This document shows, one piece after another, positions 51,690 to 60,364 of a DNA stretch of 64,000 nucleotides. Below the pieces are notes generated by a model, which did not search any database, was not told the DNA's origin, and worked only from the letters and a program-made list of their open reading frames with translations. The stretch is from an uncultured Eubacteriales bacterium (GTDB taxonomy: Bacteria; Bacillota; Clostridia; Oscillospirales; Acutalibacteraceae). Location: NCBI GenBank assembly GCA_934456435.1, contig CAKSHH010000012.1:13012-77011 (forward strand), in the 5' to 3' direction. Within the stretch, counting starts at the first letter, position 1. Every line of letters begins with the position of its first letter. The position numbers and the translations under genes are program-made.

Positions 51690-52059
51690 GCCGCCTCCTT
51701 AATTATAAATATCATCAGTTAATTATTCCTATAAATAAGAATTTGTATCAAAACTTCCTCTTGGTGGCAATATTATTAACTTAAATGTTTTTCTTTTAAA
51801 GTTGAAGCCATTTTCGCAAAGCCCTGCCTCCATCTGATGAGGGAGGTAGCACGGTGAAGCCGTGACGGAGGGAGAGAAAATGCTTGTTAAAGCCTTTGGG
51901 AAAGATTACAAAGCCTTTCGACTACCCCTCAGTCGGCTGCGCCGACAGCTCCACTGACAAGGTGAGCCTTGTAAGCGACTGCAAGATACCTTATCTTAAG
52001 TTAATGGCATTTTCTTGGGGCAAAACCTGTTTTATTACAGCAAATATGTTTTTTACTTC
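51690..52059. other. Gene-free gap between whiA and dnaE
   Basis: Besides the repeat at 51850-51940 this 370-bp gap holds an AT-rich stretch near dnaE (51700-51790). A CCTCCATCTGATGAGGGAGG palindrome lies at 51827-51846. No gene was seen. Confidence 0.5.
51850..51940. repeat. Dispersed palindromic repeat, copy 1
   Basis: Shares two blocks with 58238-58337: CACGG-GAAGCCGTGACGGAGGGAGAGAAAA in pieces at 51850-51880 and ACTACCCCTCAGTCGGCTGC at 51921-51940. Inner palindromes are CACGGTGAAGCCGTG and GTCGGCTGCGCCGAC. The blocks between differ, so the ends are conserved more than the middle, as in REP-like or MITE-like elements. Confidence 0.65.
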
Positions 52060-52953
52060 CTACCTGTACTTATCCGCAAGTTCCATAATTTTCATAAGTC
52101 TGTGATTAACTCCCGACCTTGAAATCGGGACGCTGAGATTTTCCCCTAACTGCTTCAGCGACATATCTGGGTTCTCTTTTCTGAGTATCGCGACCTCTTT
52201 CAGCTCGTCCGAAAGAGAGTCAAGTCCCTGCTTCTTTTCTATTATTTCTATTGCCTCGACCTGAGCAAGACCCGCCTCAATGGATCTGCTCATATTCGCC
52301 GATTCAAAATTCATCTGCCTGTTTATCTTATTTCTTACATCCTTTTCGATTTTTATTCCCATCAGCTCAAGGCTTGAATTTACCGCGCCCATCAGCGTGA
52401 GCAAATCCTCGATGCTTTCGCTTTCCTTGAGATAGACAACATAGGAATACTTCCTGACGATCAGCTTTGCCTTGAGACCGTAATCGGTCAGTATCTTCAA
52501 AAGGTCCTGACTGAGGTTGCGGTAAGGAATAACGAACTCTAAATGATAGCTCTTGTCCGGGTTGGCAACCGAGCCGCAGGAGAGGAACACCCCTCTGAGG
52601 AATGCGCCGTAACATTCGTCGTCCTCGAACACTCCCCTGTTTATCCTCAGCGAGAGCGCGTTGACGGAATGGTCGAAATATTCGATCGCCTTTTTTCTGT
52701 CCTCGGCGGACAGTATTTTGAGCGTAAATTTGCCGCTTCTGAGCCGGCTCACCGTTGTTTCAACGCCTACGGTTTCGCGAATCGTTCTTTCAAAGGCTTC
52801 CATAACGTCGGCGTAATCGGTCGCACAGCTCATTGAACGCGCGGTGAAGCTCTTTCCGTAGAGCATAAAGCCGTAAACAAACGACCTTTTACAGCACTCC
52901 GACGGAAATTCAAGCTGAGATAATTCACTTTTCACACCTGCCGTGAACGACAT
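52060..52953 (-). CDS. whiA: DNA-binding protein WhiA
   Basis: 297 aa. N-terminal LAGLIDADG-like fold (GFMLYGKSF, RGVFLSCGSVANPDKSYHLE) and a C-terminal helix-turn-helix (PDMSLKQLGENLSVPISRSG, NHRLMKIMELADKYR). In Gram-positive bacteria WhiA influences cell division and chromosome segregation. Last gene of the hprK-glcK-murB-rapZ-whiA run; rapZ lies 15 bp upstream, the classical neighbour. Confidence 0.94.
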   Translation of the reverse strand: MSFTAGVKSELSQLEFPSECCKRSFVYGFMLYGKSFTARSMSCATDYADVMEAFERTIRETVGVETTVSRLRSGKFTLKILSAEDRKKAIEYFDHSVNALSLRINRGVFEDDECYGAFLRGVFLSCGSVANPDKSYHLEFVIPYRNLSQDLLKILTDYGLKAKLIVRKYSYVVYLKESESIEDLLTLMGAVNSSLELMGIKIEKDVRNKINRQMNFESANMSRSIEAGLAQVEAIEIIEKKQGLDSLSDELKEVAILRKENPDMSLKQLGENLSVPISRSGVNHRLMKIMELADKYR

Positions 52954-52968
52954 TGACTTACACTCCCG

Positions 52969-53826
52969 TTACTTCTCTATATCCCTGTGTTTAACGCTGA
53001 CGCTGTAGCCCTGACTGAGCAGATTTTCCCGTATCTTTTCCGCGAAACAAACGGAACGGTGTCTGCCGCCCGTACAGCCGATTGCGATTACAAGCTGGCT
53101 TTTGCCCTCTTCAATATAAAGAGGAATCATATAATTTATCAAATCATTGAGCTTTTTAAGCACTGTTTTTGAGTGCTCCGAGTTCATAACGTATGCGCTG
53201 ACGTCCTCTTCCAGACCCGTTCTGTACTTCATCGACGGAACATAAAAGGGATTCGGCAGACACCTTACGTCAAAGACAAGATCCGCGTCGCTCGGTATTC
53301 CGTATTTGAAGCCGAACGACATACAGCGTATTCTCATGGCGCTGTCGGGGTTGTCCAAAAACAGCTCATTGACCCTCTGCTTACATTCCGAAACGCTCGA
53401 TTTGGAGGTGTCGATTATATAATCCGACCTCATTCTGAGATTCAGAAGCATCTCGCGCTCTTTCTGGATCGCGGTATGAAGCGAACCGTCGCACTTGTCA
53501 AGAAGCGGATGCTTTCTTCTCGTTTCCTTGTATCTCCTGACAAGCACCTCGTCGGAAGCGTCAACAAAAAGAATTTTGAAATTATAATTCTGTTCCTCAA
53601 GCGTTTTCAGCACGTTTGTGAACTCATTAAACATTTTTTCACCGACACGGATGTCCGTAACCGTAGCAATTTTCTGCGTGCTGTCCGTCTTGCTTACAAA
53701 CTGAGCAATCGTCGGAATAATTGCGGGCGGCAAATTGTCCGCGCAGAAAAATCCGAGATCCTCAAGTGCGTCAACAACCGCAGATTTTCCCGATCCGGAC
53801 ATACCTGTAACTATCAACAAATCCAC
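52969..53826 (-). CDS. rapZ: RNase adapter protein RapZ (YvcJ)
   Basis: 285 aa from the GTG at 53826, which follows AAAGGAGGAATAAAA. Walker A MSGSGKSAVVDALEDLGFFC at about 9-28 and the C-terminal CTGGRHRSVCFAEKI (about 258-272) are both family signatures. Binds nucleotides and, in E. coli, guides RNase E to GlmZ; in Firmicutes it affects competence and cell-wall precursors. Neighbours whiA and murB fit the usual cluster. Confidence 0.94.
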   Translation of the reverse strand: MDLLIVTGMSGSGKSAVVDALEDLGFFCADNLPPAIIPTIAQFVSKTDSTQKIATVTDIRVGEKMFNEFTNVLKTLEEQNYNFKILFVDASDEVLVRRYKETRRKHPLLDKCDGSLHTAIQKEREMLLNLRMRSDYIIDTSKSSVSECKQRVNELFLDNPDSAMRIRCMSFGFKYGIPSDADLVFDVRCLPNPFYVPSMKYRTGLEEDVSAYVMNSEHSKTVLKKLNDLINYMIPLYIEEGKSQLVIAIGCTGGRHRSVCFAEKIRENLLSQGYSVSVKHRDIEK

Positions 53827-53839
53827 TTTTATTCCTCCT

Positions 53840-54748
53840 TTATCTCTCAATAAGCCTTACTTCGGGCTCGAGCATTACGCCCTTTTCCCGATATACTGTT
53901 TCCTGAACATATTTTATCAGGCTGAGCACGTCCTTTGCCGTCGCAGAGCCTTTGTTTATTATAAATCCGGCGTGTTTTTCACTCACCTGAGCTCCGCCGA
54001 CCGAGCAGCCCTTGAGTCCGCACTCCTCGATAAGTCCGCCCGCAAAATAGCCGACGGGTCTTTTGAATGTGCTTCCCGCGCTCGGATATTCAAGCGGCTG
54101 TTTATCTTTCCTGCGCTGTAAAAGCTCCTGCATTTTCGCCTTTATCGCGTCGTGATCACCCTTTGAAAGCTTCATAACAAGCTCGGTTATGATAAAGCCG
54201 TTGTGCTCATAAGCGCTGGTTCTGTACGAAAGCTCCAGCTCGTCGCCCTCCAGCGAACCGAAATCGCCGTTTCGGTCAATGTGTCTGCATTCGATAAGTA
54301 CATCTTTCATCTCACCGCCGTAGGCTCCTGCGTTCATATATGCCGCTCCGCCTGCACTTCCCGGTATTCCGAAAGCAAATTCAAGTCCCGTCAAATCATT
54401 TTCAAGCGCAAAATTGCACACCTTGCTCATTGTCGCTCCGGCGTTGCAGACTATTGTATCGCCGTTCACAAGCCTGATATCAGCTTCGGGACGGCACATA
54501 TTTATCACAACGGTATCCAGTCCGTCATCGGAAATGAGCATATTGCTGCCGTTGCCGAGAATGAACGGATCAATGCTTCCCTTTCTGCACTCTTTGACCG
54601 CAAGACTGAGCTGTTCATCGGTTTTCGGGGTGAGCATAACCGCGGCATTTCCGCCGATTCGGAACGTCGTGTATCTGCTCATCGGAACGTTTCGCTCAGC
54701 TTTGCATCCGATGCTTTCGGCGTATTCAAAAATCTTATCGAAATTCAT
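53840..54748 (-). CDS. murB: UDP-N-acetylenolpyruvoylglucosamine reductase
   Basis: 302 aa from the ATG at 54748 (AAGGGAGAC before it). Second committed step of peptidoglycan precursor synthesis, FAD-dependent. FAD-domain marks: YTTFRIGGNAAVML, FILGNGSNMLI, and GIPGSAGGAAYMNAGAYGGE with the catalytic YRTSAY, EYPSAGSTFKRP and a C-terminal QVSEKHAGFIINKG. Type II MurB (short). Operon position between glcK and rapZ. Confidence 0.95.
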   Translation of the reverse strand: MNFDKIFEYAESIGCKAERNVPMSRYTTFRIGGNAAVMLTPKTDEQLSLAVKECRKGSIDPFILGNGSNMLISDDGLDTVVINMCRPEADIRLVNGDTIVCNAGATMSKVCNFALENDLTGLEFAFGIPGSAGGAAYMNAGAYGGEMKDVLIECRHIDRNGDFGSLEGDELELSYRTSAYEHNGFIITELVMKLSKGDHDAIKAKMQELLQRRKDKQPLEYPSAGSTFKRPVGYFAGGLIEECGLKGCSVGGAQVSEKHAGFIINKGSATAKDVLSLIKYVQETVYREKGVMLEPEVRLIER

Positions 54749-54829
54749 AGTGTCTCCCTTGGTTGTTTTGTGAAGCCTCACCCCTGAAACAAGGGAAGGC
54801 TGAATAGCCTCTGCCGCTTACCGGGAAGC

Positions 54830-55774
54830 TTAGCCCAAAAGTGCCGCACCGATGATGCCTGCATCGTTACCCAGTACGGCTTTGCATATCTTTGTCTGCT
54901 TCTTAGCGTATTTGCTGTATCTTTCTTTTTCAACATATTCTCTGATCGGGTCAAGAAGATTGTCACCCTCATTGCTGATTCCGCCGCCGACGCAAAGAAC
55001 CTCCGGCTGGAAAATGTTGATTATATTGATAATGCCGACTGCAACATAATATCGGTATCTGTCAACAACTTCCTTGCCCGCCTTGTCGCCTGCATACATT
55101 GCGTTGAATGCGGTTCTTCCGCTTACCTTGTCGATATCTCCGCCGCAAAGCTCCCACATCTTGCTGTCGGGGCACTCTTTCATCTTTGCTTTTGTTTGCG
55201 CGATAAGCGCCGTCGCCGAAGCGTAGCTCTCCCAGCAGCCGTTTCTGCCGCAGTTGCACGGTATTCCGTCAACGACGATAACTGTGTGACCCATTTCGCC
55301 GCCCGTAAAGTTCATTCCGCTGACAATCTTTCCGTCAACGATAATTCCGCTGCCGACACCCGTTCCGAGCGTTACGGCAACAAAGTTCTGCGCGCCGTTG
55401 CCTGCACCTGCGTAAGCTTCTCCGAGAGCCGCGGCATTTGCGTCATTCTCAAAGAAGCAGGGCTTGCCTGTCAAGTCCTCCAGCATCTTCTTTGCCGGAA
55501 CATTGTTGAAAGCAAGGTTATTTGAAAACTCTATCATTCCCGTGTCCTGATTGACAGAACCCGGAGTTCCGACGCCTACGCTTTCTATATCAGCCATTGT
55601 AAGTCCCGCGTCGGCAACAGCCATGTCGATAGCCTTTTTGATGTCGGCAAAAATCTCCTCTGCCGGACGGGGCGCATTGGTCTTAACCTTGCCCTTACCT
55701 ACAATATTGTATTTTTCATCAACTACTCCGACGGCGATATTTGTTCCGCCGAGGTCAACTCCGACTTTGTACAT
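54830..55774 (-). CDS. glcK: ROK-family glucokinase
   Basis: 314 aa from the ATG at 55774 (CGGAGGAA upstream). ATP loop VGVDLGGTNIAVGVVDE, catalytic ENDANAAALGEAYAGAG (Asp), GTGVGSGIIVDGKI, and the zinc loop EMGHTVIV...CNCGRNGCWESYAS. Phosphorylates glucose entering without PTS. Its place directly after hprK links it to carbon-source signalling. Confidence 0.92.
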   Translation of the reverse strand: MYKVGVDLGGTNIAVGVVDEKYNIVGKGKVKTNAPRPAEEIFADIKKAIDMAVADAGLTMADIESVGVGTPGSVNQDTGMIEFSNNLAFNNVPAKKMLEDLTGKPCFFENDANAAALGEAYAGAGNGAQNFVAVTLGTGVGSGIIVDGKIVSGMNFTGGEMGHTVIVVDGIPCNCGRNGCWESYASATALIAQTKAKMKECPDSKMWELCGGDIDKVSGRTAFNAMYAGDKAGKEVVDRYRYYVAVGIINIINIFQPEVLCVGGGISNEGDNLLDPIREYVEKERYSKYAKKQTKICKAVLGNDAGIIGAALLG

Positions 55775-55808
55775 TATAAATTCCTCCGTTATTAAACAGT
55801 TTGTTGCC

Positions 55809-56777
55809 TTAAAAATTGTGCCAGATTTCAAGCTCGTTTTCCTCAACCTTGATATCGTCAGTCATACCGAGGTTGTGAAGAAGCTGTTTTGCGGCATTGT
55901 AGCCCATTTTCTTCTGCCTGTTGTTCATTGCGGCAGCCTCAATAATAATCGAGATGTTACGTCCCGGTGTTACCGGAACAACGCATATCGGAACATCAAT
56001 GCCGAGAATATCTATCGTCTCGTTTTCAAGGCCAAGACGCTCATAGTTCTTCTTAGGATCCCACGGTTCGAGCTGTATGACCATATTTATTTTTTCGGAA
56101 ACCTTGACGGAACCGATACCGAAAAGACGTCTTGCGTTGACCACGCCGACTCCCCTCAGCTCAATAAAGTGGCGTATGTTTTCCGGAGCCGAGCCGACAA
56201 GCGTTTTGTGCGACACCTTGCGTATTTCAACTGCGTCGTCCGCAACAAGGCGATGACCTCTTTTGATAAGTTCAAGAGCCGTTTCGCTCTTACCCATTCC
56301 GCTTTCACCCATAATGAGAACACCCTCGCCGTAAACCTCGACGAAAACGCCGTGGCGCGTTATTCTCGGTGCCAGCTCAACGCTGAGGTACGAAATCAGA
56401 GTTGACATACAGCTTGAGGTTCCGTCCGTCGTTTTAAGAAGCGTAACTCCGTATTTCTCAGCCAGCTCAAGTGTGTCGTCATGGTAATCCTGTCCTCTGG
56501 TCAGAATAATTGCAACCGGCTTCTTGGAAAGCAGTCTTTTGACCTTTCTCAGCCTTTCATCGGGCTTGAACGAATTGAGGTATTCAATCTCCGAAACACC
56601 CATTATCTGAATCCTGTCGGGATCAAAATACCTTGTGAAACCGGAAAGCATCAGACCGGGACGGTTTATCTCGGTTGACGACACCAAAATCTCCGAGGTA
56701 TCGGAGGGCGCATACTCGATTTCAAATCCCATAACCTCTATAATCTTTTTAAGCGATATGGTATATTTAGCTGCCAT
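55809..56777 (-). CDS. hprK: HPr kinase/phosphorylase
   Basis: 322 aa from the ATG at 56777 (GGAGTGATTCT upstream). Phosphorylates Ser46 of HPr, the master switch of carbon catabolite repression in Firmicutes. Walker A GESGMGKSETALELIKRGHR (about 150-169) with VADDAVEI, and the signature ELRGVGVVNARRLFG followed by WDPKKNYERLG. First gene of the operon with a good promoter. Confidence 0.95.
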   Translation of the reverse strand: MAAKYTISLKKIIEVMGFEIEYAPSDTSEILVSSTEINRPGLMLSGFTRYFDPDRIQIMGVSEIEYLNSFKPDERLRKVKRLLSKKPVAIILTRGQDYHDDTLELAEKYGVTLLKTTDGTSSCMSTLISYLSVELAPRITRHGVFVEVYGEGVLIMGESGMGKSETALELIKRGHRLVADDAVEIRKVSHKTLVGSAPENIRHFIELRGVGVVNARRLFGIGSVKVSEKINMVIQLEPWDPKKNYERLGLENETIDILGIDVPICVVPVTPGRNISIIIEAAAMNNRQKKMGYNAAKQLLHNLGMTDDIKVEENELEIWHNF

Positions 56778-56817
56778 AGAATCACTCCGTAAAAAATATT
56801 GCAACCATACATAATTT

Positions 56818-56846
56818 ATTATACATTATTTACCCGAATCTTCCAA
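56818..56846 (-). promoter_or_regulatory. Promoter of the hprK operon
   Basis: On the minus strand TTGGAA (56841-56846) and TATAAT (56818-56823) with a 17-bp spacer, 40 bp before the hprK ATG. Confidence 0.7.
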
Positions 56847-56865
56847 TACTTTTTTTAAAATTTCA

Positions 56866-56900
56866 AGAAAAAAACGTCGGAAACCTTTTGTCTCCGACGT
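56866..56900 (-). terminator. Terminator of the gene at 56915
   Basis: ACGTCGGA (56874-56881) and TCCGACGT (56893-56900), followed on the minus strand by TTTTTTCTTG. It separates the 56915 gene from the hprK promoter. Confidence 0.85.
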
Positions 56901-56914
56901 AAATACTGTCATTT

Positions 56915-57463
56915 TCACATTATTCCGTAGTAAATGAACTCTACTGCATGCGTAATTTCGTTATTGAGGGTCAGCCATACGTTGCCGAAATCGAACAGCA
57001 GCAGCAAAGCGATAATCAAGGTAAGCACCAAATAAGCGATATAAACCCCTCTGCGTCTGCGCAGGAACATAACCAAATGCCAGACCAACAGGAAAAATAC
57101 GGAAAAGGCTACCGCCAAAGTTCCGATCTTTACGGGAACCGTGACGTCCTGGGCAATCACAACCGACGCAAAAACCACTCCGACAAGAAGCGCAACTACA
57201 CTCAGAATAATTGAACATATAACTCCTATAAGGTACGGCAAACGCCGTGAGGTTTTATATTTTCCGGTTGATTTTTCAATTGCTTCATTGGTCTCGTCGC
57301 TCGTTTCGCTTCGGTGTGCCGTTTCCTGCTTAGGTTCAAAACGACTGCAAATCCTTTCCGGCATGGAAAGGTTATGACGGTAAAGCTTACAGTAACCGCC
57401 CTCGGTCAATCCGTGGGAAAAATATATGCAGTTTTTGCAAACGTTCTTTTCTCCGTCCGCCAT
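56915..57463 (-). CDS. Membrane protein with N-terminal Cys-rich knuckle, unknown function
   Basis: 182 aa. Residues 1-45 have a C-x2-C ... C-x13-C arrangement (NVCKNCIYFSH, YCKLYRH, RICSRFEP), a likely metal-binding knuckle. A hydrophilic linker leads to three membrane helices (LIGVICSIILSVVALLVGVV and two more). The start is preceded by GAAGTGAAATT, a weak site. A 12-bp perfect inverted repeat lies just upstream. No family recognised. Confidence 0.7.
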   Translation of the reverse strand: MADGEKNVCKNCIYFSHGLTEGGYCKLYRHNLSMPERICSRFEPKQETAHRSETSDETNEAIEKSTGKYKTSRRLPYLIGVICSIILSVVALLVGVVFASVVIAQDVTVPVKIGTLAVAFSVFFLLVWHLVMFLRRRRGVYIAYLVLTLIIALLLLFDFGNVWLTLNNEITHAVEFIYYGIM

Positions 57464-57488
57464 AATTTCACTTCCGTTCTGTAATCAA

Positions 57489-57531
57489 GATAACCGCTGA
57501 GAATCGTGCTGCGACTTAATCAGCGGTTATC
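57489..57531. promoter_or_regulatory. 12-bp inverted repeat upstream of the 56915-57463 gene
   Basis: GATAACCGCTGA (57489-57500) and TCAGCGGTTATC (57520-57531), perfect, 19-bp centre. It ends 26 bp before the start codon on the minus strand and has no T tract there. Could be an operator or a leader hairpin; the region 57532-57687 beyond it is AT-rich with nothing recognised. Confidence 0.5.
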
Positions 57532-57687
57532 GAGCCTGTCTATGGTAACATAACATTTCCTTTTTGTCAAATAAACACGATAAATTCATCACAATATATA
57601 TGTTGTTTCGACTGTTTTCGACGCATTTTGTGGTATTTAACAACAAAAAATATTGCAAATTCATTGTAATGCGGTTCAGCCGCAGAT

Positions 57688-58017
57688 TTATTGCTGTTCT
57701 TCACAGCTTCCTTTTTCTTCCGTACCCGTTTGGGTATTATCGGCATCTCCGCCGAGCTTTTGATGACACTCCTTGTACATCTTCAGATAGTAATTTTTCT
57801 CGCAGTAGGTGTCAAAAAATGCACGGACTATGTAGGTGCAAAATATCGCCTTTGTCAGGTCGATAACCGCTCCGCCGAGTGTCTCGGCAATTTCGCTCCT
57901 GCCGAAAGCGGCAAGAATATAGCTCGCCGATATCCATATAAGGCAAAAGACAAGAATAACCGACGTCCACTTTTTCGTATAGTTGAACATACTGAATTTC
58001 TTTTTCAGCTTACCCAT
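57688..58017 (-). CDS. Small two-helix membrane protein, unknown function
   Basis: 109 aa. Two hydrophobic helices, TSVILVFCLIWISASYILAA and GAVIDLTKAIFCTYIVRAFF, then a charged Cys-containing tail (TYCEKNYYLKMYKECHQKLG) and a Gly/Thr/Glu end. The size and helix layout recall small membrane proteins carried by phages and plasmids of gut Clostridia, but no phage genes are near. The ribosome site is poor (GGGAGTGGTTTA). Borders a palindromic element. Confidence 0.6.
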   Translation of the reverse strand: MGKLKKKFSMFNYTKKWTSVILVFCLIWISASYILAAFGRSEIAETLGGAVIDLTKAIFCTYIVRAFFDTYCEKNYYLKMYKECHQKLGGDADNTQTGTEEKGSCEEQQ

Positions 58018-58065
58018 TAAACCACTCCCGTATAATAACAGCTTTGTTTTTTGCTAATTTTTTGC

Positions 58066-58193
58066 CGCCCCTTTAGGGGAGGTGGCTTCGGCGGTTTGCG
58101 CCGAAGCCGGAGGGGTTAAATTTAGTTTCGTCATAATTCCAAGGAAACCCCTCAGTCACGACACAAGGTCGTGACTGCTCCCCTAAAGGGGCG
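58066..58193. repeat. MITE-like palindromic element
   Basis: Perfect 16-bp terminal inverted repeats, CGCCCCTTTAGGGGAG (58066-58081) and its complement at 58178-58193, bound a 128-bp unit. Inside are two further palindromes: GGCTTCGGC...GCCGAAGCC (58084-58107) and AGTCACGAC...GTCGTGACT (58154-58176). No coding content. The nested symmetry is that of a non-autonomous mobile element or a large RNA hairpin. Confidence 0.7.
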
Positions 58194-58237
58194 CCTAAAT
58201 AGTTTCTGCAGACTTAATGCCGCCCTTGCAAGGGTGG

Positions 58238-58337
58238 CACGGCGAAGCCGTGACGGAGGGAGAGAAAAAGTTTATTACAGTCTTTATGAAATAACTTTTA
58301 TAAACGGTGTCTTTCTGACTACCCCTCAGTCGGCTGC
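58238..58337. repeat. Dispersed palindromic repeat, copy 2
   Basis: Matches the copy at 51850-51940 at both ends: GCACGG-GAAGCCGTGACGGAG-type block at 58238-58268 and ACTACCCCTCAGTCGGCTGC at 58318-58337. The middle is different and AT-rich. It directly adjoins the MITE-like element. Confidence 0.65.
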
Positions 58338-58411
58338 ACCGTCCTCCAAATAAAAATTCTCGGTCAGTTTCTTATATCATTAAAAGCAATTACTGAATTA
58401 TATGAAAGCGG

Positions 58412-58451
58412 ATATAAAAAATGACGGAAACCGCCAAACGATTTCCGTCAT
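58412..58451 (-). terminator. Terminator of the VOR-ilvE operon
   Basis: ATGACGGAAA (58421-58430) and TTTCCGTCAT (58442-58451) form a perfect 10-bp stem; on the minus strand TTTTTTATAT follows. It lies 10 bp past the ilvE stop. Confidence 0.88.
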
Positions 58452-58460
58452 TGAAAAGTT

Positions 58461-59543
58461 TTAGTCAAGCTTTACCTTGTATGTCCAGCCCATATCGTCC
58501 TCAACATGACCTGTCTGCATACCGTAAAGTGTGTCGTAAAGTCTCTGGGCAATCGGTCCGACATTGCCGTCGGCAACCTTGTAATCCTCGCCCATGTAGT
58601 AAAGCGTTCCGATCGGAGAGATAACTGCCGCTGTACCGCTTGCAAATACCTCCTTGAGAGTGCCTGCCTTTGAAGCGGCGCATACATCGTCGATTGAAAG
58701 ACGTCTCTCCGAAACCTTTACTCCCCACTTTTTGAGAAGCTCAATAACGGATTTTCTTGTGATTCCGGGAAGAATCGTTCCCATGAGCGGCGCGGTAATA
58801 ACCTCGTCGCCGATTACGAAAAATGCGTTTGAGGTACCGATCTCCTCAACATACTTATGCTCGGCGGCATCGAGCCACAGAACATCCTTGCAGTCATGCT
58901 CCATAGCCTTTGCCGAAGCCTTCATACCGCCGGCGTAGTTGCCGCCGCACTTTGCAAAGCCCGTACCGCCGACTGCCGCACGGATGAACTCGTCCTCAAC
59001 ATAAATTCTTGTTGTATGGAGTCCGCCGTCGTTTGCCGCGTAGTAAGAGCCGACAGGGCAAAGAATGATGATAAAGCGATAATGCTTTGCAGGGAGAACG
59101 CTGAAAGAAACCTCATCGCCGAAAATAAACGGTCTGATGTAAAGAGCTGTGCCCGGCTCCGAGGGAACCCAATCGCGGTCAACCGAGATGAGCTGGTTGA
59201 TAGCGTCGAAGAAAATGTCCTTTTCCATGTGCGGAATACACATACGGTCATTGGTTCTGTTCATACGCGCAAAGTTCTCTTCGGGTCTGAAAAGCTGAAT
59301 GTCTCCCGACGGAGTTGTGTATGCCTTCATACCCTCGAACATCATCTGTGCGTAGTGAAGCACGCATGACGCAGGCTCAATGGCAATCGGCTCGTGCGGT
59401 ACGATTCTGCCGTCGTGCCAGCCCTGACCCTCATCATAGTCAATCATAAACATGTGGTCGGTGAAATGCTTACCGAAGCCGAGCTTCTTCTGATCCGGCT
59501 TCTCCTTGGGATGTGTAGTTCTTGTTACAGGAAATTTATACAT
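58461..59543 (-). CDS. ilvE: Branched-chain amino acid aminotransferase
   Basis: 360 aa from the ATG at 59543 (GAAAGGAGC upstream). PLP fold type IV. The longer class II form: HYAQMMFEGMKAY near the N-terminus, RPFIFGDEVSF, FAKCGGNYAGGMKASAKAME with the PLP Lys in that region, EEIGTSNAFFVIGDEVITAP and LPGITRKSVIELLKKWG. Interconverts Leu/Ile/Val with their 2-oxo acids. It ends an operon that encodes the ferredoxin oxidoreductase acting on such oxo acids. Confidence 0.93.
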   Translation of the reverse strand: MYKFPVTRTTHPKEKPDQKKLGFGKHFTDHMFMIDYDEGQGWHDGRIVPHEPIAIEPASCVLHYAQMMFEGMKAYTTPSGDIQLFRPEENFARMNRTNDRMCIPHMEKDIFFDAINQLISVDRDWVPSEPGTALYIRPFIFGDEVSFSVLPAKHYRFIIILCPVGSYYAANDGGLHTTRIYVEDEFIRAAVGGTGFAKCGGNYAGGMKASAKAMEHDCKDVLWLDAAEHKYVEEIGTSNAFFVIGDEVITAPLMGTILPGITRKSVIELLKKWGVKVSERRLSIDDVCAASKAGTLKEVFASGTAAVISPIGTLYYMGEDYKVADGNVGPIAQRLYDTLYGMQTGHVEDDMGWTYKVKLD

Positions 59544-59557
59544 AATTATAGCTCCTT

Positions 59558-60364
59558 TCAAAGTTCATATAATTCCGGTTTTCTGTCGTTGAAAACGTTG
59601 ATTGAGTTTCTTATATCCTTAATTATACCAAAGTCACAGTCGGCGGAAATGACCTCCTGCTCCTCGCCTGCCACGCTGAGCACCGTTCCCCACGGGTCGA
59701 TTATCTGCGAATGTCCGCCGAAAACGGCATCCGGAGTTTTTCCGCAGGAATTACAGCAGACAACGAACATCTGATTTTCAATCGCCCTCGCCTTTATCAG
59801 CGTAACGATATGCTCCGTTCTGACCTTGGGCCATTGAGAAACCATAAACAGCATATCAATACCCCTGAGCGCAAGGCTTCTGATAAGCTCACAGAAACGG
59901 ATATCATAGCAGATAACAATTCCGCACTTATGTCCGTCAAGCTCAAAGGTCACAAGATTTTTGCCAAAGCTGAAATACTTGTGCTCGTTCATCGGGGTAA
60001 AAAGATGCGTCTTGTCATACTCCGCAGCGACCTCGCCCTTTCGGTCAAACACAAACGCGGTGTTATAGATTCCGCCGTTCTTTCGGTTGGCAATACTGCC
60101 GCAGACAATGTTGACATTGAGCTCCTTAGCAAGCGGTGAGAAAACAGCCTTTACCCTTTCACCGTCTTTATCACAGAGATCGGAAAGTCCGTCTTTCGGA
60201 TAAAATCCCGTTGTCCACGTTTCCGGCAAGACAACAACATCGGATTTTTCCTTTGCCACCGTCTCCTTTATCAGCCTGACCGCTTCGGAATAGTTGCACT
60301 CAACGTCTCCGAGCCTCATATCAAGCTGAACACAGCTCACTTTCATAGGCTTATTCATAGTCAT
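59558..60364 (-). CDS. Carbon-nitrogen hydrolase (nitrilase superfamily)
   Basis: 268 aa. Catalytic triad visible: Glu in VVLPETWTTGFYP, Lys in YDKTHLFTP, Cys in GIVICYDIRFCEL. Closest in pattern to the Nit2/YafV/MtnU omega-amidase group, which hydrolyse 2-oxoglutaramate-type omega-amides made when glutamine is the amino donor. An aminotransferase gene follows 15 bp later, the usual partner of such enzymes. The start overlaps the gamma subunit; ATGs at 60364, 60358 and 60346 are all possible, the last matching family starts best (MKVSCVQLDM). Confidence 0.88.
   Translation of the reverse strand: MTMNKPMKVSCVQLDMRLGDVECNYSEAVRLIKETVAKEKSDVVVLPETWTTGFYPKDGLSDLCDKDGERVKAVFSPLAKELNVNIVCGSIANRKNGGIYNTAFVFDRKGEVAAEYDKTHLFTPMNEHKYFSFGKNLVTFELDGHKCGIVICYDIRFCELIRSLALRGIDMLFMVSQWPKVRTEHIVTLIKARAIENQMFVVCCNSCGKTPDAVFGGHSQIIDPWGTVLSVAGEEQEVISADCDFGIIKDIRNSINVFNDRKPELYEL

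Noticed and set aside
57688..58193. Prophage remnant
   Set aside because: One small membrane protein and a palindromic element only; no capsid, integrase or lysis genes nearby.
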